Below the pieces are notes generated by a model. That model worked only from the letters and a program-made list of their open reading frames with translations, made no database searches and had not been told where the DNA came from. From contig JSYX01000001.1 of NCBI GenBank assembly GCA_000787465.1, positions 1 through 64,000 on the forward strand: a stretch of 64,000 nucleotides of DNA, written 5' to 3'. This DNA is from Thermomucor indicae-seudaticae. Its lineage: Eukaryota; Mucoromycota; Mucoromycetes; Mucorales; Lichtheimiaceae. Positions within the stretch are counted from its first letter, which is position 1. Each line of letters opens with the position of its first letter. Below are positions 48,619 to 59,828 of the stretch, one piece after another. The position numbers and the translations under genes are program-made.

Positions 48619-49644
48619 TTGACATGCAAGACCGCGTTTCTTTTCTCCGTTTGCCAAAATAATGCTCGTGGGCAAAGCTCGTATATATTCAAGGTTTCTT
48701 TGGGTGCGTCGTACGCAAAACAAGAGTTACAGCACAGTACAAGAGGCCGTAGCTCAGAGGTGCGTGAAGCAAAACGAAGAAACACAAGGAAAAAATGCCC
48801 CATTGTCCAACGTGCACAAAGTTTATATCAGTTGAAAGTCTCTGAACTTAAGACAGTCGCCCAGCAAAGTGGCCTCGTTGTTGGAGGAAACAAGACCGAG
48901 CTTCGACAGCGGATTCAACATCACTACGACGAAATCATTGCCAATGCTACTACTGCAGATGGTGTTTTTGTGCCTGAACGCGTCATTCCAGCCACCATCG
49001 TGTCTTTTGATCTCGGCTACCGCAATCTGGCCCACGTGCGACTTGATTCGGAGAACAACATCCTGCAGTGGGTGCGTGTGGATCTAGAGCTGACGGACTT
49101 TCACCCTTCTGTGAGCGCGCCAGCTGTGAGGCGATACGTGAAGCAATACATCGAACCTCTTTTAGTGGCTGACGACAAGCCAGTGGGAGCCATTGTGGTT
49201 GAGCAGCAAAGATATCGCGAAAATGGAGGTTTTGCTGTCTTGGAGCACACCATTCGCGTGAACTCGATAGAAGCCATGTTATGGTACGCGTTACACGATG
49301 TTTTGGAACGTAGAGGCACCAAAGTCGCAAATATGGATGCGATCCCTCGGCAAGGCGTGGACCGAGTCTGGCGACCTGCCTGGGAACCGCTTATGCCCAT
49401 ACCACTGAAGCCATCACGCTTTAAGAAACCATCTACTTACCACCACAAGAAGCAAGCGTGCTCGCGTTTGGTGGGGCAATGGCTCCAGAATGGACAAGTG
49501 GTCCAATGCAACAGTGATGACTTGAAGGACATGTTTTTATTAGAAAGGAAAAAGGATGATTTAAGCGATTGTCTACTACAGGGATTGACATGGTATCAAT
49601 GGCGCAAATTCACATTAAAATATATTCAAAGCGTGTTGCAATAG
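48619..49644 (+). CDS. CCE1: Mitochondrial Holliday junction resolvase (Cce1/Ydc2)
   Basis: RNase H-fold endonuclease that resolves four-way junctions in mitochondrial DNA. An N-terminal SAP-like motif (YQLKVSELKTVAQQSGLVVG) binds DNA. The catalytic core follows: SFDLGYRNLAHVRL with the first Asp, GAIVVEQQRYR with the Glu, and KKDDLSDCLLQGLTWYQW with the last Asp pair, all as in Ydc2. The start is not resolved: the open frame from 48619 has no ATG before the core, so the true ATG is probably in an upstream exon between 48462 and about 48830 and may add a presequence. The 5' boundary given is that of the open frame only. Confidence 0.85.
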   Translation: MTCKTAFLFSVCQNNARGQSSYIFKVSLGASYAKQELQHSTRGRSSEVREAKRRNTRKKCPIVQRAQSLYQLKVSELKTVAQQSGLVVGGNKTELRQRIQHHYDEIIANATTADGVFVPERVIPATIVSFDLGYRNLAHVRLDSENNILQWVRVDLELTDFHPSVSAPAVRRYVKQYIEPLLVADDKPVGAIVVEQQRYRENGGFAVLEHTIRVNSIEAMLWYALHDVLERRGTKVANMDAIPRQGVDRVWRPAWEPLMPIPLKPSRFKKPSTYHHKKQACSRLVGQWLQNGQVVQCNSDDLKDMFLLERKKDDLSDCLLQGLTWYQWRKFTLKYIQSVLQ

Positions 49645-49780
49645 CCGTTCTTGTTGTTATGCATCTATGCTCTATAGGGATGTGTCAAAGGCATGAACAG
49701 CATTTGAAGTTCCGGTGGCTTTTCCTCCTGGCATAGGCTCTCAGTTCCGCTCTTGAGCATTTCCAACGAGTGAAAAAGTT

Positions 49781-50764
49781 ATGGCAAAAGAGCACGCAGC
49801 AGCAAAACGGAAAAGGCAACAGGGCAAGGAAGATAACTCTGTGCAAGAGAAAGATAGGACTTCCAATGCGCCAGCTACAAACAGCCACAACAGCGAAGAG
49901 AGCGACATTGACAACGACAGTTTCAATCAGTCTGATCTGGAACTGGAGATCGATAGCGAAGGCAGCGATGAAAGCAGCGAAAATGAAAACAGCGATGCCG
50001 AAAACGACAGCTTTAACGAATCAGATATGCAATCAGAAGCAGACGATGACGATGACGATCTAATGGATCTGGACAAGAGAGGAGGTATTACTCTTTCGGA
50101 ATGTGTATCATCTCTGTCTTTCACTGCTGACGACGACAGTATAGGCGCAAAGTCCAAGAAAAATACACCCCAAGCATTTTCAGAAGCCATGAACAAGATT
50201 CTGGCCAGTAACTTGAAAGGGTCAGACAAGAAGGTAGGCTGAGTGGGCTTTTAATGCGTGAGCGATTGCTAACGGAAGCTGGTGGAAAGCAACCTATTTT
50301 AGCAAGGTCGAAAGGAATCGAACGAAAGATCGAGGATGAGAGATTGGAACATAAGGCTCGTAAAGTTTTGAGTGCAGAGAGAAAAGCCTTGAAAGCCAAA
50401 GGACGAGTCATACCTGATTATACAACGTTTGAATATGAAAAACAATTAAGGAAGGTGGCGACCCGTGGTGGTGAGTTATCATCGACTGTAGTCATATCAT
50501 TGTTAAAGGATATCTTGCAACTAATTCTTCCCCAGTGGTGAAACTCTTCAATGCTATTCGCACGCAGCAGAAAATGACCGAAGTCGCTGTCAGCAAGGCG
50601 GCTGATCAAAACAAGAGCTCTACAGCGATTGAGAAGGCGAAGAATGGTAAGGACAACAGTGGGGAGGTTGCTATCATTGCGTCAGTGTTAAGCTTCTTTT
50701 AGTATCTACCATGTCAAAGTCAAGCTTTCTGGATCTACTGAAATCAGGCGGCTCGAAACAATAG
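49781..50764 (+). CDS. RRP15: Ribosomal RNA-processing protein 15
   Basis: Nucleolar factor for pre-60S assembly. Four exons; introns 50234-50289, 50471-50535 and 50647-50702; 268 codons, checked. The N-terminal half is low-complexity, Ser/Asp/Glu/Asn-rich with a poly-Asp run. The conserved part begins AFSEAMNKILASNLK, then PILARSKGIERKIEDERLEH, KALKAKGRVIPDYTTFEYEK and RKVATRGVVKLFNAI, and the short end SKSSFLDLLKSG, all typical of Rrp15. Confidence 0.93.
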
Positions 50765-51783
50765 AGGGTCACCGTGTTCATATATCCATTCCCGCATTGT
50801 TGTTTTCACTCATTGTACCAGCATATTACGCACCTGAATGAATAATCACTTACTGCATCATACAGTTCGAACGTTTGCTTGCTTGTTAATCCGTGTGTCC
50901 CTATTGTTATTCTTGCAAAATGACTCATTGACTGGTCGCCTAAAACTTGGGCTGGAAGCATGAAGCGATTTTGCGTGCAGGCTGCAGATTACTCCACAAA
51001 GTGCAGATTGTTTATTACATTATCACAACGCAATTCATTTCTACAGAATTCGTCGACCAGTTTCACTCAGGATCTCGCAAACATGACCCAATCAGCTTCG
51101 GCCAACTTGCTTGATTTCGCCTGATGACGGACTGATATCCTTTGTGAAAACTGGGTTCGCGCGAAATCCCAATGATCACAAAGTATATCACTACAAGAGC
51201 GATAGAGATATTATCATTTTCTTTTTTGGATTAAAGGAGGAGAAGGAGGCCAGCATGCGCAAGTATGAAGAAAACGAATGTGATGGGGGATAAAAAAATA
51301 ATAAAGAAAGAAAAGCAATGAATAGGGGAAAACCTTCATACAGGGCATGATGGCCGACCCGTAGTAACTTCTCGTAATGACAGTGCTGCCCGAAGCCGCG
51401 CTCTGGCGGACCACACAAGTATATAGGACACTGGAAAACGAAACATAAAAAGATTCAAAATGACCAAGTTATAAAAAATATCCAATAAAAGTGTGGAGAG
51501 ATTGTGGAAAGTACAAAGGGGCCAAAACCCAAGTGTCCTATAACCCATGCTTCCCCATCGCTGTCAGCCAGGGCGAGACCACTAGACATCCGATTAAAGA
51601 GAAAAGATGTGCCCGAACAAGGTGCCTTTTTATATTCAAAGAATGGCCCCTTGACTCATGTGAGTCATTCCTGCATTCCAATGCGTGCTATTTACTTGGA
51701 CTTGTTGTATGTTGCATAAATGGAATTTATTCGCTAACGCTACAAACGTTTTCAATTTTCCTGATATTGCTTTGCTAAACCAG

Positions 51784-52140
51784 TAACTGTTGGCTTTCGT
51801 CTACCGATCGGGTCAAAATACAAGGGACTAGACTCGTGACTTCTTCACAATTGCCTTCACTGCTATAACGTGCGTCTTTCATCAAGAAGTCTTAAAAGTT
51901 TTGCAAAGTACAAGGGGGTTCGACGGGGAATGGCTAAAGTGTCCTGATATTGATTATGCTAATCGAGAAACTGTTGGCTTATGTCTGTTGATCGGAACAG
52001 AATATAAGGTATTACGACTTGTGACCTTTCTGCAATTGTGTTCGCTGCTTATATGTGCGTCTTTCATCAAGAAGTCTTAAATGGTTTGCAAAATACAAGG
52101 TGTTCGACGGGGAACGACTAAAGTGTCCAGGTTACAGCAC
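51784..52140. repeat. Diverged tandem duplication, about 184-bp unit
   Basis: Two copies, starting 51784 and 51968, begin with AACTGTTGGCTT. Both contain the block GTGCGTCTTTCATCAAGAAG, the motif GTTCGACGGGGAA and the motif CTAAAGTGTCC in the same order and spacing. Between these blocks the copies differ at many positions. Confidence 0.85.
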
Positions 52141-52344
52141 GCATTTGTTTCCATGGTCACACGGCGTGCAATTCCTCGGAGCAACGTGCAGATTCAAATC
52201 GTTCCGCCGCAAGTACGACTGTTGCCCTCGGTTGCCGTGAGAAGTCAATAAACAGCGTGAAGCACAATCGGAACCAGGTCCGAAAATCCGTTGATTTTCA
52301 CTTTCGGTTCAGCAACAACAGAAGACATTGCAGTTTGCGTTTCC

Positions 52345-52511
52345 TTACAATTCGGCAGGGAAGGCTATTGACGACGCTGCATTTCCGCCGTCGACTTCGA
52401 AATGGTAAAGCGAAGCCTTCACTAACCTTACAATTTGGCAGCAATGGCTATCTACCACATTGCAATTTCCCCATCAACTTCCCATTGGGGATGATGAGAA
52501 GCCTTCACTGA
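52345..52511. repeat. Tandem duplication, 83-bp unit
   Basis: Two adjacent copies (52345-52427 and 52428-52511) both start TTACAATT(C/T)GGCAG, share GGCTAT, GCA(A/T)TTTC and (A/T)CAACTTC-like blocks, and end GAAGCCTTCACT. No coding frame is conserved across the copies. Confidence 0.75.
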
Positions 52512-55500
52512 TGGACTGCCCCGAATGTATAATACCCACTGTTCATGATAATAATAAAGAATATGATGCTCCTAAGACTTCTATGCTGTGTCTGCAGTGT
52601 CCTATACATTCTTCGCTGGGCGCCGTATCTGCCACTCTACCACTCGGATATAGAAATTCAGAAAAGGGAGGAAGATGTCAAGCCAACAATACGGGAAGAG
52701 CTTATTTCATGGCAAACGTAGAATGCCGCCAGCCTGCTCTTCAGTTATATAGCATGGTTGCCTTTTGGATTTCTCATATCATGTTGGAAAAATCGGGTTG
52801 CCAAGAAAGGGAATCAGAAAGTCTGGTTACATACGTACCTATCGCGGCGCGATCTGACAACTTTTTTTTATCTACAGGAAAGTTTTCTTTTCGAATTTGT
52901 CGGCACCAAGCAGTTGGGTGCGTAAGGCCGCTGATACCTGTGTTCCTTCTGATAGCAAGCCAAAGCAGACGCCCCGGGTCCTGAAAGGCCAGCTTAACGA
53001 CAAGTTAATGTCGTTAAACAGTAAACAAGGGATGGCTTCATTTCAATTCTACTATTAGTATCATCATGGGCGTCAACTGGGCGCCATGAGACGACCTTAG
53101 TTCTGGAAAACCCGCCTTTAACAAGACTGACGCATGTGTTAATAGAAGAACACGGCGCCGTCATGCCCGCCGCCGTATATAGAATTGAATTCGTTCAATA
53201 AACATGATGGTTAAAGAGATATTATTTTATCTGCAACTTCAAGTTTTACGTATGTCGTACATGCTCTAAGAATTTCGAAAGTTGAAATACAATGTATGCT
53301 CATTGGCAAAGTGGTCAAAATATTGATATCATGAGACTAAGAAAGTGGTAACCTACAATGTTGCAGATTATCAATGCGTGCAGTGGGCATATCCTTTTGA
53401 ACACTTTATGTGTATTATAGAAGCTTAAAACCAATTGTAAACAGAGTTACAGTCCTGCCCCAGTTCAGTTCAGCCATCAAACCATGCTGCCGTACTTTTG
53501 CAATAAAAAAGTCCACAAGAAGAATAAAAATATTGGGTAAAAGTATTTCTGCTGACAACAAAAACGGCAAAAGACAGCGATCTGACCATGTTTATGATTT
53601 TGTTCTATCACAAAGAAATACGTCTTTGAAGGATTCAGAAAAGCGCTGATTGGTCTATACTGTAAGTTGGGATATACGTGCGAACTGCATTGCCTTGAAG
53701 ACACCCCGCGGAATTCTCGAATTGCTTTGGGCAATTTTTAAGACGTGTGGTCGGTGCTTTTTAGATTTAGTTGTCTTTGACTGATTGTCTTGAAATGTCT
53801 TTCCCTTTATTCAAAAGACGTGACAATATTATCAGAAAGGAGTCGTAAACGCTTACCAAAAGAGAGAACGCTGCTACAGAAAAGCGCCATAGGCTAATTC
53901 CTGAGTTTACAAAGCGGAAGGCCGCTGCGCGAAGTTAGCGGACCAATGAATAAACACTAGAATTAGAGCAGAAAACGACGGTTTAAATTTTACCGAAAAA
54001 ACCGGGGCCAATATTTCTAAAGATCTAACGCATTTTGTCCTCACTTCCTCCCCCCGAGAGGATGTGGGCGTTTCCAGCGTGACTAGAAAGTTTGATTGCT
54101 GAAAGGTTTGCTAACCATAATGTACGCCTTGAAGTTCATAAAGAAAAGGGCATGATGGAAAATACTGTAAAATCGTGATAGAGTTTGAGGCATGCCATAG
54201 CATGATTTTTGAAAGCCTGTGTGAGTTATTTCTCAGGGAAGTCATGCACAAATTTATCTTTTCAAGAGGTTTACGTCTTTTCTCAGAGAACCTCGTTATT
54301 TTCTTTTAAGATCCCTTTGATATTGTTGTTGAATTAAAGGATATTAAAGCATCCAAAAAAGCATTCGCCGTGCAGGGCTAAAGATTCACTGGGGAGGGCT
54401 TTCTTCATGGAAGAAACCAGTGAAAAAGAGAAATCGCACAACCTGGAAATTTTTGAAGCGTTGCACAGAAATTTTTGACAAATTGAAAAATTTTCTTTTC
54501 CGACAGTCAAAAGTATTTTTGCAGAACTGTTCTGCCATTTGGCAAGTTTGGAAGGCTCGTATTATATTTTTAGGCCTCAACAAACCTTCTGAATTTTTAA
54601 TCGATGTGTTTCCAGACTTTTTAAAATGGGGATACACCTCGGGACCAATGAGGCTTTTTCTTCTCTTCGGTAAACTGACTCCAACACGCTCGGTTACGTT
54701 TTCATTACCGTATATCTTTTCTCTGCATTATCTTGTATTTCAAGTGGAGGTTTTCTAAGGCAGTTTTCAAAATATGTCGAATTTATAAGCACTGTATAGT
54801 AGATCTGCACGAGCACGCCACAACTACTCGATGAGCAATATCAATACCGTCTTTAGTCACGTGTACATGAGCTTCTTGTTCCTGTTTTAGTGCCCTGCAA
54901 CGAACCTTTTCTGAATATTGCATGCGCAGGTTTTTCTGTCAACTGTTGAAGATTTATTGTATGACTCCAAAGTGTGACCATTTGAGAAAGAAGAAGTTAT
55001 GTGTCGCGGAGACTGAGAAGTCATCACCGAACTTTCTTGCTAATCGTATATCATGTCACTTTGCTCATCTGCGTAAGAAGAGTTGTTTTACATATACACG
55101 TCCATTAAATGCTACCAGCAAAGGTATGCCCGGGAATAGCGAGAAAGTACTTTTGCGAAGAGTTTGATGAAAGCGCAAATGCTATTCTAACCATGGATAA
55201 GAGAAAAAAGTTGTATGGTGCCAATGCACTGAAGCGCGCCATAAAATGTAGACTTAAGTTGAGTAGGAACAGGCAAAGGTATTCAATCTTAACCATTGCG
55301 ATGTGCTTAGTAACAGCGATGATGTTTTTGGTCTCTTGATAATATTTCAGCGAGAAAATTGCATCCTTATAACCCAGAAATTTTCCCCAGCTCGTTCCTC
55401 TTTTTCTTGACTCTGTCTGAAGCAAATGGTGCGATTATTGCAGTAGCCAAAGCTTACAGTGAATATGCACCAAACTTTGGCCCATCGAAATGCAGGAATA

Positions 55501-56658
55501 TACGGCGCTAATAGCGAGATTTGCCGCCGTGATATTAAAGCTGCTCATATATAGCACTGCAGCCATTGCTTCCTCGGTACTTGAGAAAGCAGGCAACCAC
55601 GAGCATTATAATAATAATCAGCTCACTGCATAAGGTAAGCTTTACATATATATTTTTGCAACATACACACGTAACCGGATAATACTCGGGTTTTCCGTCT
55701 GTTTTGCTTTCATGAAAAAGTATTTTGGCGTTGCTGGTGACAAACCTTTTGCACGAACTCCATTTTTAATTTGGCCGTTTGGGTAAAGGATTTTCGTACC
55801 AAGTATGAACAATATGCGGCGGCTTGTCAATATGATGAAGAACGCATCGGCGTATCATAATAAAGTTCTAGATCTTCTTTTTGCAAGGGTTTGTTACAAG
55901 CTCATGAATCATGTCCACGCCAAGCTGTCTCGGCCAAGATAGATATCTAAACAGGCGCCGCTCATTAAATATTCTGCATACTTTGTGTTTCTCCTTTCTC
56001 TATATTACAAGCATACTTAACCCAGCACTCCTTGAAAGGCCACATGAGTATATCGTTCATATCATTGACAAGGGTCCGTCTGTGAAGATTACCATGCAAG
56101 TGCCGAGATATTTGTTTCCCTTTCGCGTAAGACTTTTGAGCAGTGATACTCCTACTTGCAAGGCAGAAAAAGAAGGTCTTTTACGGGTGCAATGAAGTTG
56201 TCTCCAACGGCAACGGTATTTTTTTGCCAAGTCGCGCGATGGTACATTCTTCCTGTTTGATGCTCTCTTGATGCAAATTCTCATGATGATGATAGGTTTT
56301 CCCCTCTCCATTACGGAGAGTTGGGGGACGACCGCGGAGCTAAACGCCGTGGGTATGGGTGGGATTTTTGGGTCTTCAAAATTGAGCCCTGGCGATCACC
56401 CCAGTGGCTGCTCTTCGGGGCATACAGGGCAAGTGTATATGACAAATGGATTGATCGCATATTCTTTCCCGTAAATTATCCTATCTCTTTTGCGTAAATC
56501 ACTTCGTTTTCTCTGCGCAAAGCGTTTTATATATCACTCCAAATTTAAAGAATGAAACCTGTATTCAGGCCTTTCGTCTAAAGCACAGTGAAGCTGACTT
56601 CCAAATTGATCGTCTCCAGTGGAAACGGTTCGGACAGGTATCCGGAACTACACACGTC

Positions 56659-57927
56659 ATGTTCGCACATCGACTGTTGAGATCAGCATTTCTCGCCAGT
56701 AGGACTAGACGCGTAAGCATTGCGAATAACCAATTATCATGCCACAGCCTCATGACCGAAATTTCCCTTTGATCAGCAATTATTCACTGGGTCAAACATC
56801 GGATTGGGTTCCTGGACAGAGTCTACACCGCATGCCCAGGCATTGATCCCATTTGTGGTAGAACAGACGGTAAATCCTGGGCAATTGGTATGCTGCAGTC
56901 AAAGTTAGCTTACATGTATGTTATTCTAGGGCCGTGGTGAAAGGTCCTACGATATATTTTCCAGACTTCTTAAAGAGCGCATCATATGTTTAAATGGTCC
57001 CGTAAGTTCGTTCGTTGAACCCATATTTACCATCATATTGAATGAGACTGTGGTATCCATTAAGGTAACAGACAATGTCGCCTCGGTGATCGTGGCACAA
57101 TTATTGTTCCTGGAAGCCGAAAACCCAGAAAAGCCCATCAGTCTATACATCAACTCGCCCGGTGGCAGTGTCACTGCCGGTATGGCAATTTATGATACTG
57201 TAAGTGAAGCTTTGGTAGGCGAAGGCTCTTAGTTATTGAAGCCTGATTATTCTGAGCTCTTTAGATGCAGGTAAAGCCATTGATATGATAACTTCAAAGA
57301 CTTCGGATCCAACAAAGTGGTACATAGTATATCCAATCGCCAGTTTCGACGTTATGTAATGGTCAAGCTTGCTCCATGGCTTCACTATTGCTGGCAGCAG
57401 GTAAAAGCCGTTGGTATAAAAGGTCTAAAAGTGCAGTATTATAAACGGGCGGCTACAGGAGAGCGAGGGAAGCGATATGCTTTACCGAACTCGTCAATCA
57501 TGATTCATCAACCTTCGGGAGGCGCTGCCGGGCAGGCATCCGATATTGCTATCCATGCACGTGAAATTCTCCGAGTTCGGGAACGATTGAACAGGATATA
57601 TCAAAAACATACAGGCATACGTGACATCGAGACCATAGGTATGTATGCTGACAAGACATAACGTAAGAATTTGTATCAAAAGAGAGCAGCTGACTTTGTG
57701 CTCCTCGTTTCTTAGAGAAAATGATGGAGCGCGACTATTTCATGACAGCGGAAGAAGCTGTGAACTTTGGATTAGTGGACAAAGTTCTTGAAAAACGACT
57801 TGGCGACGGCGGTAGTAGTGGTAGTGGCAACGGTGGCGGTGACAGTCCGTCAGGAGGCAGTGGTGGCAATACCAGTAACGTCAACAGTAAATCCAATGTA
57901 CCATCACCCAATCCAAAACCAGAGTAA
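56659..57927 (+). CDS. clpP: Mitochondrial ATP-dependent Clp protease proteolytic subunit
   Basis: Serine protease of the mitochondrial matrix that works with ClpX. Eight exons; introns 56713-56776, 56870-56929, 57002-57064, 57200-57264, 57271-57327, 57401-57458 and 57639-57715; 274 codons, checked. The N-terminus [18 protein letters not shown] is a presequence. Then come [40 protein letters not shown] and the catalytic Ser motif [15 protein letters not shown]. The catalytic His is in [10 protein letters not shown], and [20 protein letters not shown] follows. The exon 57265-57270 is only 6 nt and supplies the conserved Met-Gln of YDTMQYI. A Gly/Ser/Asn-rich tail of about 45 residues ends the protein. 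ClpP is absent from S. cerevisiae but present in many basal fungi. Confidence 0.95.
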
Positions 57928-58506
57928 ATAGCAAAATTACAGGCAATGGACTGCAGTAGAATACGAAAGCGATTTGCACCTTATTGGATGAGACGCTATA
58001 CATTTTGCAGTGAGTGATGGCTTTGACGGACATTTAGATGCACTTTGGGGATGTCGTATCCTCTAATACGCTGATTACATTGGCTTATATTCAATTCGAA
58101 TATGTATCAGGGATGGCTATGGATTGGAGGTATAAAAAGGTGTTCCAAAAGCACAGATACAAACTACCTTCGACGGCAGCAGTGCACAGGTGTACCCGAT
58201 TGTGCGTGTTCCGGAACTTTATATAGACATGAGAACCATAGACATTACACAATAATGGGAAAACGGAGGAGGAAATAAGGGCATAGTACAATTGTTTCGT
58301 ATGTTAAGAGTATGGTATCGTCTTGGAATATGGTATTTCGGAGCAGGTACTCTTTTTTCGTTTTTCCTTGATGGCGTAAGACTCTAACTGATTTGCTGGT
58401 CAACAACATAATGCTGCATTGCTTATCTTGTGATTTAGCACCCAACTACAGGAAAAGGCAAAGTCGCGTTAAGAACAACGAAGAACGAGAGAAGGGAAGG
58501 GTTCTT
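57928..58506. other. Intergenic, no gene seen
   Basis: Spacer between the 3' ends of clpP (plus) and the small minus-strand ORF. Only short frames. Confidence 0.4.
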
Positions 58507-58647
58507 TTAGTTACGTGTAGAGCGACTGCAATCCGGACACCAGCTTGTCTCAAAGTAGCGTCGATGAATTAAGCAGTAGCTCTTGCCGCGGCCTTGGCAG
58601 ACTTTGATGGAGTTTTGACGACTAGAGAAGAACGAGAATATGGCCAT
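58507..58647 (-). CDS. Putative 46-residue cysteine-containing basic peptide
   Basis: Short intronless ORF not matched to a family I know. The start (MAIFSFFSSRQN) is followed by IKVCQGRGKSYCLIHRRYF and WCPDCSRSTRN. It has four cysteines in a C-x7-C...C-x2-C arrangement plus a His, and many Arg/Lys, so a metal-binding or disulfide-stabilised peptide is possible. Support for being real: a TATAAATA box on the minus strand (58724-58731) about 77 nt upstream of the ATG, a strongly pyrimidine-rich leader between them (typical of well-expressed fungal genes), and preferred codons such as TTC, GGC, CGC and AAG. It stands alone between clpP and the Integrator gene. Confidence 0.5.
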   Translation of the reverse strand: MAIFSFFSSRQNSIKVCQGRGKSYCLIHRRYFETSWCPDCSRSTRN

Positions 58648-58723
58648 GTAAATATATTCGCTGGAGACAGTAGAGAGAGCAGAAAAAGAGAGGAGCAGAG
58701 CAAGGAATTAAAAGGACTAAGCG

Positions 58724-58731
58724 TATTTATA
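58724..58731 (-). promoter_or_regulatory. TATA box of the 46-residue ORF
   Basis: TATAAATA on the minus strand, about 77 nt upstream of the ATG at 58647, followed by a C/T-rich leader. Confidence 0.5.
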
Positions 58732-59280
58732 GTGTAGTACATTGTACATCGACAAAGGGCACAACCCCATTCACGAATTTCTCTGTTTGAAATTTATCGG
58801 TGCGCTAAGATCAGATCATGGGAAGCTTTGGCGGGAAAATGGGTGCCCCGTGACCCTTTCAACGCTTTTGGTCTCTAATCGATACCTGTGCGACTTCACC
58901 AAAGAGAAACCTTGGCATCTTTCTCCCGGTAACAACTGCTCCACTCTTTTCTTCTTCTTATTTCATTGTCGCTTTCAAATGCCTTTTCACGTGGGTATTT
59001 ATATCGCCCGAACCGCCAGACGTCTTTGTTGACAACAAAACAAAGACAACCAAAGACTAGAATTTGATGTTACACAACTTGATCGACTGTGCGATGCGCG
59101 GCCTTGTCTTTCATGTGCAAGCTTTCAGGTCACCGAACCCTGCCGGACGCCACCGGCCCGGTCGGTGTCAGTGCATTTTGAGCCCTCTTCCAGTTCATCA
59201 AAGAGCTCATATCTTGCAGCCTCTTTAGCTATGACAAACCATCTTGCGCAACAGTCCATGCCTCACTCCCCAGTAACGCA
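58732..59280. other. Intergenic; further minus-strand coding-like pieces in its right part
   Basis: About 59150-59280 on the minus strand has short frames (for example one with LKRLQDMSSLMNWKRAQNAL) that might be exons belonging with the segment at 59281-59420. I could not join them. Confidence 0.3.
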
Positions 59281-59420
59281 TTATCCTGCTTCCAAGTATC
59301 CAGATCGAATAGTTAGAGCTTGTACTAAATTGGCAGCCTGTTGAAACATATCACTGACCCGTTGATCGGATAATAGTTTATGTTCCACGAGTGCAAAACG
59401 ATCGCCCAACTTCAGAACAC
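59281..59420 (-). CDS. Unassigned coding-like exon
   Basis: On the minus strand, directly after a TTTCTAG acceptor-like sequence (59421-59427), an open frame reads VLKLGDRFALVEHKLLSDQR, then VSDMFQQAANLVQALTIRSG and five more residues to a TAA at 59281-59283. It is amphipathic and helical in character with sensible codons. Its spacing vaguely recalls the helical SRA1-like domain, but the conserved tryptophan and VKRLI end are not in frame. It could be the last exon of a gene whose 5' part I cannot find, or a decayed remnant. Confidence 0.3.
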
Positions 59421-59828
59421 CTAGAAACTCATATATATGACAGTAGCTTTATATGGCACGTAGCTTTGCAGGGTGTAAATGGCAAAGACACGCAACAAAG
59501 TACGTAAGACGGTCAAAGGCTATCCGCGATATGCATTGATACGGACAAAATTATGTGGGTATCCCCGAACATCAAATGGTAGTGGTCATTGAAAGCAATT
59601 GCATATACTATAGTATTATAAAAACTCACCGCAGAGATACGATATACTCAATTTATCAAAGGTTTTTGCACCATCTCCAACGTCGCAACAGGCGTACAGT
59701 TGGAAGGTTTTCGGGCAACAAAGATCCTTCAAAACGATGGAGCGGGCTTTGAATCTTTCACTAACGGGTGCACTGAAGAACGAAAATTTAAGTGCTTTAC
59801 AGACGAAAGCTCTTGTCTAGGAGGCCCT

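Larger units (their letters stand above)
50765..56658. other. Gene-poor 5.9-kb stretch
   Basis: No gene is supported on either strand. Open frames are short, AT-rich and mutually overlapping. Two old tandem duplications lie at 51784-52140 and 52345-52511 (separate entries). I see no terminal repeats, transposase or reverse-transcriptase motifs. A small inverted repeat (CTCTCC, loop ATTAC, GGAGAG) is near 56310. Confidence 0.5.

Noticed and set aside
48745..48800. tRNA-like string (GCCGTAGCTCAGAGGTG)
   Set aside because: No matching T-arm or acceptor pairing follows; it lies in the 5' part of the resolvase open frame.
56295..56335. Short hairpin (CTCTCC-ATTAC-GGAGAG)
   Set aside because: Single, small and without a poly-T or gene context in a eukaryote; probably chance.
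53000..56500. Transposon or LTR element in the gene-poor stretch
   Set aside because: No transposase, integrase or reverse-transcriptase motif and no long terminal repeats found by eye.
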